Assembly (NCBI RefSeq): GCF_001187905.1
Contig: NZ_LGIS01000019.1
Span: 1-49,170 of the forward strand
Direction of reading: 5' to 3'
From: Pantoea sp. RIT-PI-b
Lineage (GTDB): Bacteria > Pseudomonadota > Gammaproteobacteria > Enterobacterales > Enterobacteriaceae
Length of the DNA stretch: 49,170 nucleotides
This document shows, one piece after another, positions 44,214 to 49,170 of the stretch (positions within the stretch are counted from its first letter, which is position 1; every line of letters starts with the position of its first letter). The notes beneath the pieces are model-generated. The model did not search any database and had not been told where the DNA came from. It saw only the letters and a program-made list of their open reading frames with translations. The position numbers and the translations under genes were made by a program.

Positions 44214-45128
44214 ATGCGGCTGCGGCATATTGAAGTGTTTCAGGCAATAGTGCAGACCGGCAGCATCAGTGCGGCGGCGCGCCTGCTTAATGTGTCGCAG
44301 CCGAATGTCAGCCGGGTGCTGAATCACGCCGAGCAGCAGCTCGGTTTTGCGCTGTTTGAACGGCGCGCGCAGGGCATGATCGTCACCGCAGAAGGGCGGC
44401 GCTTACTGCCGGAAGTGGAAGATATCTACCAACGTTTACAGGCAATTACCCAACTAACCGAACAGCTGCGGCGCGGCGAAGGCCAAACGGTGCGCGTCGG
44501 GGCTGCACACGCGTTTGGTCAGATGGTACTGGCGCCGGCGCTGGTGAACTGGCGGCAGCAGGCAGCGTCAGTCAGCGTCGAGTTGGTTACCGAGCACTTC
44601 AGCACCTTATGCCGCATGATCATGGAGAATCAGCTCGATTTCGCGCTGGTGTTCGGCCAGCAGGTTGAAGCCGATTTACTGGCAGAGCCGCTGTTTCAGT
44701 CATCGATGGTAGCGTTGCTGCCGCGCGATCACACGCATCATGAGCCGGTAACGCTGGAGTGGCTGTGCGCCAATAATCTACTGATGATGCAGAATCAGGA
44801 TCCGCTCGGCCGGGTGCTGCACCGCGCGCTGCGTGATAAGGGGCTGAATCCTGCGGTATCGCTGTCGATCAAAACCTATTCGGTGATTGCCGATATGGTG
44901 CTGGCGGGCGGCGGCGTGGGGATTGTCGATCTGTTTACCGCCTGCCGTTATGCCAACCAGCTCAAGCTGCTGCCGGTGGCGCAGCCACTGCCGTTTGAAG
45001 TGATGCTAATCAGTCGCCGCGATCAGCCGCAGTCGCAATCGACGCTGCAGCTGAAACAGGTGATTCGTAACAAGCTGTGGGAGATAGCGCGCCAGTGTGA
45101 ATCGCAGTTTTTCACCCGGCCAGAGTAA
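44214..45128 (+). CDS. LysR-type regulator of the D-peptide locus
   Basis: 304 residues: N-terminal HTH (about 15-35, TGSISAAARLLNVSQPNVSRVL in part) and a C-terminal effector domain with GGGVGIVDLF near 235. It follows the M19 gene by 2 nt and faces the second importer, so it probably controls that importer and the M19 gene. A LysR activator of dgcN/dgcA that senses D-Glu has been described in other proteobacteria, so control of the plus-strand part is also possible. Effector unknown. Confidence 0.85.
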   Translation: MRLRHIEVFQAIVQTGSISAAARLLNVSQPNVSRVLNHAEQQLGFALFERRAQGMIVTAEGRRLLPEVEDIYQRLQAITQLTEQLRRGEGQTVRVGAAHAFGQMVLAPALVNWRQQAASVSVELVTEHFSTLCRMIMENQLDFALVFGQQVEADLLAEPLFQSSMVALLPRDHTHHEPVTLEWLCANNLLMMQNQDPLGRVLHRALRDKGLNPAVSLSIKTYSVIADMVLAGGGVGIVDLFTACRYANQLKLLPVAQPLPFEVMLISRRDQPQSQSTLQLKQVIRNKLWEIARQCESQFFTRPE

Positions 45129-45147
45129 GGTTTTTCATGGTAATAGC

Positions 45148-45204
45148 GGTGCGCATGAATGCGCACCCTACGCCGGTTTCGTAAGGTCGCCATTCATGGC
45201 GACC
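45148..45204. repeat. REP-like pair H
   Basis: GGTGCGC-atgaat-GCGCACC-CTAC (45148-45171) facing GTAAGGTCGCC-attcat-GGCGACC (45181-45204). It separates the lysR gene from the convergent lgoT-like gene and may act as their terminator. Confidence 0.85.
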
Positions 45205-45224
45205 ATCCTGCCTCCGGCTCTGAA

Positions 45225-46577
45225 TCAAATCCCATCCGTAATCGGTTTACGCACCAGCAGCAAATAGGCCAGCGCACCCACCACCGTGACGGCGGCGCAA
45301 ATCATCAATGCCAGGCTAAATGACTTGGTGGTATCCAGCACCCAGCCGGTAATCACCGGCGCGAACGAGGCGAAGACAAAGCTGGCGAAGTTCTGGATGC
45401 TGCCGACTGACGCCGTCATGCGCGCCGTAACGTTGGCGTGAATCAAACCCCAGCAGGACGTCCCGGCAAAGTGGATGCAGAACAGCGCCATACCAATTAG
45501 CGTCACCGCGCTGGTGGTGTCCGTGGCGCGAGTCACAAACGCGGTAAACGCGGCGGACAGCAACATGCCGCTGACGATGGAAATTTTACGCACCTTCACC
45601 GCATCATGACCACGACGTACCAGCGCATCGACCACATAACCGTTCAGCAGCATGCCCGCCGCGCCGAACAGGAACGGAATCGCCGCCAATAAACCGGTGC
45701 TTTTCAAATCCAGGTTGTAAGTCGATTGCAGGTAGCCCGGCAGCCAGGCGATATACAGCCATGCGGTGTAGTTTATGCCGCTGAAGCCAATCATCATGCC
45801 CCACATGGTGCGCTGCTTGAACAGCCCACGCCACTCGGCAAAACTCAGCGGCTCCTTGCGTGATGCCACGCTGCCCGCCTGCAGATAGTGAATCTCTTCA
45901 CCGCTCAGTGTGTTGTTATCGCGGTCGCGATACATCAGATACCAGCCAACAGCGAGGAACATGCCCAGCACGCCGATGGTGATAAACATGCCGCGCCAGC
46001 CCATTACCATCATCATTGCCGCCAGAATCGGTGGCGCGATGGATAAACCAATCATCGAGGCAGCATTAAACATGCCCATCGGCATGCCGCGATCTTTGAT
46101 GTTGAACCAATCGTTAATCACCTTCACGCCACACGGATTCATTGGCGCTTCACCGATACCCAATCCGATACGCACCAAAATAAACTGGGTGAAGTTATGC
46201 ACTAAACCGGCAGCCGCCTGGAACAGCGACCAGAAGAACATGCCAATCGCCAGCATGATGCGCGGCCCTTTGCGATCCAGCAGCGCGCCGCAGGGGAGCT
46301 GCGCTAAGCCGTAAGCCAGTGAGAACGCCGAGAGCAGTAAACCAATTTCGGTCGCGGATAAACCCAGCTCGCCGCGAATCGTCATGTTGGCGACGGAGAG
46401 TGAACTGCGGTCAAGATAGTTAATCATGGCGGCAAACAGCAGCAGCAACATGGCGGTAATTTGAATCTTTTTGAGGCGCGGCGAGCGCACCACGTCACTG
46501 CGTGCCGGGATAAAATCTTGCCCGTCTGCAGCGGGTTGTGGCGCGTTTTCGCGGCCACGAGCCGAAGTATTTTCCAT
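45225..46577 (-). CDS. lgoT: MFS sugar-acid transporter (LgoT-like)
   Basis: 450 residues, about 12 helices, of the anion:cation symporter (GudP/ExuT/LgoT) branch. INYLDRSSLSVANMTIRGEL opens helix 1; GIGEAPMNPCGVKVINDWF and GALLDRKGPR are the branch motifs. With an LgoR-type regulator next door and an LgoD-type dehydrogenase beyond, L-galactonate is the best substrate guess, though other hexonates are not excluded. It is transcribed toward the lysR gene. About 153 bp upstream is a tandem GGTTTTTAAT pair. Confidence 0.82.
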   Translation of the reverse strand: MENTSARGRENAPQPAADGQDFIPARSDVVRSPRLKKIQITAMLLLLFAAMINYLDRSSLSVANMTIRGELGLSATEIGLLLSAFSLAYGLAQLPCGALLDRKGPRIMLAIGMFFWSLFQAAAGLVHNFTQFILVRIGLGIGEAPMNPCGVKVINDWFNIKDRGMPMGMFNAASMIGLSIAPPILAAMMMVMGWRGMFITIGVLGMFLAVGWYLMYRDRDNNTLSGEEIHYLQAGSVASRKEPLSFAEWRGLFKQRTMWGMMIGFSGINYTAWLYIAWLPGYLQSTYNLDLKSTGLLAAIPFLFGAAGMLLNGYVVDALVRRGHDAVKVRKISIVSGMLLSAAFTAFVTRATDTTSAVTLIGMALFCIHFAGTSCWGLIHANVTARMTASVGSIQNFASFVFASFAPVITGWVLDTTKSFSLALMICAAVTVVGALAYLLLVRKPITDGI

Positions 46578-46735
46578 TGCGACCTCCCGGATCTGGGTAC
46601 TTATCGTTATGCGTTGGTATGGGATCCTGTGGCAGCGAAACGGTGCTGCCCCAACGGATTGACTTCGAGACTAGAAGCATTCAGATCGGGATGTTGCGGA
46701 GTTGTTTCAGATTCGTGCGGGAGCTAATGCTTTGT

Positions 46736-46756
46736 GGTTTTTAATCGGTTTTTAAT
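46736..46756. promoter_or_regulatory. Tandem half-sites upstream of lgoT
   Basis: GGTTTTTAAT occurs twice in tandem at 46736-46745 and 46747-46756 (11 bp period, same helix face). The first copy is embedded in CTTTGTGGTTTTTAAT, which recurs as CTTTGTATGGTTTTTAAT upstream of lgoR (47677-47694, minus strand). Candidate LgoR binding region; the right copy enters the last codons of lgoR. Confidence 0.5.
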
Positions 46757-47654
46757 TGTACTGGCGGATCGATCGGATCATCGAGGTTTTGGCGGTGCCG
46801 AGATGGTTGTGCAGGGCGCACAGCGCTTCCACATCCTGGCGGCTAATCAGCGCGGTGAGAATCGCCATATGCTCCTCAAGTGCCACAATATTGCGCTGCT
46901 TAAGATCGGTTTCATCCCACTGATAATGCGAGTGAAAAATCACTGAAATGATCTCCAGCGATTGATTAAAAAACGGATTGTTGGCGGCCGAGAGAATCAG
47001 CGTGTGCATCTCTTTATCCAGCGCGGCGAAGTGGCGGTAATTGCTGGCGATGGTGTCGCGCATCGAACGGTGGCGATCGAGCAGGTCACGCGCCTGCATC
47101 CAGCGCTCATCCTGCGAAGGGAGATTGAGGAAGCGAGTGAGCGCGTGGGTTTCCAGCATTTCGCGCAGCTCAAACAGGTTTTCGGCATAAGTCTGATCAA
47201 ACTTCTTCATGCGCCATTGGCCGCGTTTGACCGGCTCCAGCAGGTCATAGCGCATAAAACGCAGCAGAAATTCGCGCACCACAATCGGACTGACTTTCAC
47301 CTGCTGCGCCAGCTGCAGCTCGCTAAAGGTGTCGCCCGGCATCAGTTGGCGCTGATTAATCAGATTGAAAAAGGTCTGTTCGAACTGTAGCGCCTGCTGA
47401 TCGATCGGCGGCGTCAGGGCGTTAAAACCGTCTTCATCGCTGGGATCGCGCACAATCACGTAGGTTTCATCCACCTTCTCCAGCACGCCGCGCTCATGCA
47501 GATGCTGCAGCGTGTGGCGCACCGTGGTGCGGCTGATGTTGAACATTTCGGCCAGCGCCGCCTGCGGTGGCAGCGGCGAACGGATATGCCGTTTAGCAAT
47601 GCCCTCCAGCATTTGGTTAATGACGTTTTGGCGAAGGTTCTGGCTGCGGCTCAT
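46752..47654 (-). CDS. lgoR: GntR/FadR-type regulator (LgoR-like)
   Basis: 300 residues. Two winged-helix regions: the N-terminal one (ALAEMFNISRTTVRHTLQHL) and a second near 100-130 (SELQLAQQVKVSPIVVREFL), then an FCD all-helical effector domain. It closely matches E. coli LgoR (YjjM), for example MSRSQNLR, FELREMLETHAL and YQWDETDLKQRNIVA. LgoR controls L-galactonate genes. The start MSRSQ at 47654 has GGAG 7 nt upstream; the longer ORF begins 15 codons earlier in the operator region and is rejected. Divergent from lgoD. Confidence 0.88.
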   Translation of the reverse strand: MSRSQNLRQNVINQMLEGIAKRHIRSPLPPQAALAEMFNISRTTVRHTLQHLHERGVLEKVDETYVIVRDPSDEDGFNALTPPIDQQALQFEQTFFNLINQRQLMPGDTFSELQLAQQVKVSPIVVREFLLRFMRYDLLEPVKRGQWRMKKFDQTYAENLFELREMLETHALTRFLNLPSQDERWMQARDLLDRHRSMRDTIASNYRHFAALDKEMHTLILSAANNPFFNQSLEIISVIFHSHYQWDETDLKQRNIVALEEHMAILTALISRQDVEALCALHNHLGTAKTSMIRSIRQYN

Positions 47655-47664
47655 GCGCGTCTCC

Positions 47665-47686
47665 GGTTTTTTATCTATTAAAAACC
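47665..47686. promoter_or_regulatory. Palindrome between lgoR and lgoD
   Basis: GGTTTTTTATCTATTAAAAACC, read in two halves GGTTTTTTATC and TATTAAAAACC, is a near-perfect inverted repeat with one mismatch. It lies 11 bp upstream of the lgoR start and contains the same GGTTTTT half-site as upstream of lgoT. The likely LgoR operator. Confidence 0.6.
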
Positions 47687-47789
47687 ATACAAAGCCCAAA
47701 AAAAGCGCCTGGCTTCACACTTCCCCTAACGCAAAAAGTCGTCGTCGGCGATTTTCGCCATAACTGCGACAACAGCACAGGAGAAGCCA

Positions 47790-48818
47790 ATGACAACAAT
47801 GAAAACGCTGGTAGTCGCCGAGCCGCGCCAGATGGTGTGGCAGCAGCGCGCGAAACCGACGCCCGCCGCCCATGATGTTCTGATTAAACCGATCGCCGCC
47901 GGGATTTGCGGCACCGATATTCATGCCTGGGCCGGCAATCAGCCGTTCTTCAGCTATCCACGCGTGTTGGGACATGAGCTGTGCGGCGAAGTGGTGGAAC
48001 TCGGCAGCGCGGTCAGCGGTTTCCGGCTGGGCCAGCGCGTGGCGCTGATTCCCTATGTGGCCTGCCAGCAGTGCGATGCCTGTCTGAGCGGCAAAACCAA
48101 CTGCTGTGAAAAAATCTCGGTGATTGGCGTGCATCAGGATGGCGGATTTTGCGAATTCCTTAGCGTGCCTGCCAGCAATTTGCTGGCGGTGGATGAGGTT
48201 GATCCGGAAGCCGCGGCGCTGATTGAACCCTTTGCCATCAGCGCTCATGCGGTACGCCGTGCAGCGGTGGCGGCGGATGAGCAGGTGCTGGTGGTCGGCG
48301 CTGGGCCGATTGGGCTCGGCGTGGCGGCAATTGCCGCAGCGGCTGGCGCTAATGTGGTGGTGGCGGATACCAGCGAACAGCGGCGTGCACACGTGGCGCA
48401 GAAGCTGGGTTTGGCGACAGTAAATCCGTTAGAAGAGGATTTTGAAACGCAGCTGAAAGCGGAGTTTGGCGGACGCTTAGCCGCCAAAGTGATCGATGCT
48501 ACCGGCAGCCCGGCGGCAATGAACGGTGCGGTAAAACTGATTCGTCACGGCGGCACCATCGTGTTTGTTGGCCTGCATAAAGGGGATTTGGTGATTCCCG
48601 ACATTGAGTTCCATAAAAAGGAGACCACCTTGATGGGCAGCCGCAACGCCACGCTGGAAGATTTCGCTAAAGTCGGCGAACTGATGGCGAACGGGCAGCT
48701 TCGTGCCGATATGATGCTGAATCGTCACTATGATTTCTCCACGCTGGCGGAGACCTTTGAATCTGAAGTTATCAATAATCGCGAACTGATTAAGGGCGTG
48801 ATTCACTTCGAGCGTTAA
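47790..48818 (+). CDS. lgoD: Zinc-dependent dehydrogenase (LgoD-like)
   Basis: 342 residues, medium-chain zinc dehydrogenase; E. coli LgoD (YjjN) has 340. Catalytic zinc site: Cys in AAGICGTDIHAWAG near 38 and GHELCGEV near 62; structural zinc: four Cys in CQQCDACLSGKTNCC; NAD motif VVGAGPIGLGVAAIAAAAGAN (partial). LgoD oxidises L-galactonate at C5 to tagaturonate. AGGAG 6 nt before the ATG. Divergent from lgoR; lgoT lies beyond. The rest of the uronate pathway (uxaB, uxaA) is not in the window. Confidence 0.85.
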   Translation: MTTMKTLVVAEPRQMVWQQRAKPTPAAHDVLIKPIAAGICGTDIHAWAGNQPFFSYPRVLGHELCGEVVELGSAVSGFRLGQRVALIPYVACQQCDACLSGKTNCCEKISVIGVHQDGGFCEFLSVPASNLLAVDEVDPEAAALIEPFAISAHAVRRAAVAADEQVLVVGAGPIGLGVAAIAAAAGANVVVADTSEQRRAHVAQKLGLATVNPLEEDFETQLKAEFGGRLAAKVIDATGSPAAMNGAVKLIRHGGTIVFVGLHKGDLVIPDIEFHKKETTLMGSRNATLEDFAKVGELMANGQLRADMMLNRHYDFSTLAETFESEVINNRELIKGVIHFER

Positions 48819-48837
48819 TCTCTTCCTCCAGCATGTT

Positions 48838-48862
48838 CGGTCGCCATAAATGGCGTAATGCC
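48838..48862. repeat. REP-like remnant I
   Basis: CGGTCGCC-ataaa-TGGCG then TAATGCC, a decayed single copy of the family, just after lgoD (stop 48816-48818). Confidence 0.6.
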
Positions 48863-49170
48863 GATCAGTTAAGTGCTGAGCGACTTTCGTTCGCCATCGG
48901 CTGAGGCAGTTTCATCTACGCCGTGCGGCGGCCGAGCAGAGGACGCCTGGCCGCGCCCTCTGCCCCCCCGGGCCCTGCGCCCGCCCACCCCGCCGCTTCG
49001 CGGTGCCTTCACTCAATCGCGATTCCTGACGGACCGGCGGCGATTCGCTCCTGCTCAGCGCCGCCTCTCGCCGCATCCCTGCGGCTCGCCCTGGAATCCC
49101 TCACTCGCTCAGCGGGCTGGGATGTCGCCTCAACACCCGCGCTGCAGCATCAATGCCTATCCCTGAAACA
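48863..49170. other. GC-rich non-coding end of the window
   Basis: About 308 bp with runs such as TGCCCCCCCGGGCCCTGCGC and many CGCC blocks. The one long reading frame here is Pro/Arg/Ser-rich with no SD or family likeness, so I read it as non-coding. It could be an intergenic repeat of a third type or a gene-poor end; only one copy is in view. Confidence 0.5.

Noticed and set aside
48873..49166. A 97-residue protein
   Set aside because: Low-complexity Pro/Arg composition, no SD, no family likeness; probably non-coding.

Overview
The window is chromosomal DNA of an enterobacterium, most likely of the Pantoea/Erwinia group (Erwiniaceae). The evidence is the E. coli-like order tRNA-Asp, tRNA-Trp, hdfR, maoP, comM, ilvLXGMEDA, ilvY, ilvC (in E. 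coli this follows rrnC), together with close relatives of yhjE, yhjD, yhjC, mqo, ybdJ and mntP. The genus is inferred from overall protein similarity and was not tested by a search.

Layout. (1) 1-12.6 kb is core: the tail of an rRNA operon with two tRNAs and a terminator, then hdfR, maoP and comM. After these comes the complete branched-chain amino acid locus: leader peptide, attenuator, small ilvX, intact ilvG, ilvM, ilvE, ilvD, ilvA, and the divergent ilvY/ilvC pair. (2) At 12.6 kb the E. coli order stops: the usual ppiC-rep side is absent and a long palindromic repeat sits at the junction. (3) 12.8-25.5 kb holds yhjE, yhjD and yhjC; an SDR oxidoreductase; a PhzF-family protein; a GstB-like transferase; a MocR-type regulator divergent from a LysE/RhtB exporter; a higBA toxin-antitoxin pair with two operators; mqo; ybdJ; mntP with an MntR box; and an unrecognised 25-residue ORF. 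(4) 25.7-45.1 kb is a large catabolic locus that looks built for peptides containing D-amino acids. (5) 45.2-48.8 kb is an lgoT/lgoR/lgoD-like L-galactonate module, followed by a GC-rich non-coding end.

The D-peptide locus is the outstanding part. A plus-strand series encodes DgcN and DgcA (D-glutamate catabolism), a GsiABCD-like peptide importer, a DmpA-type self-processing aminopeptidase (S58), an M55 D-aminopeptidase and an FAH-family hydrolase. A facing minus-strand operon encodes an S12 D-aminopeptidase-like enzyme and a second complete Dpp/Opp importer whose binding protein has a twin-arginine-like signal. Divergent from that lie an M19 dipeptidase and a LysR regulator. This gives two importers, four unrelated peptidase families with known D-residue activity, and a D-Glu route. 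The inferred job is import and full breakdown of D-residue peptides, such as peptidoglycan fragments or non-ribosomal peptides.

From 12.6 kb onward the gene borders are marked by two repeat families absent from the ilv part: REP-like hairpins led by GTAGGG, often in inverted pairs, and a 150-185 bp palindromic element. Several copies lie inside operons and two overlap the 3' ends of genes. No insertion sequence, integrase, prophage or CRISPR array was seen.
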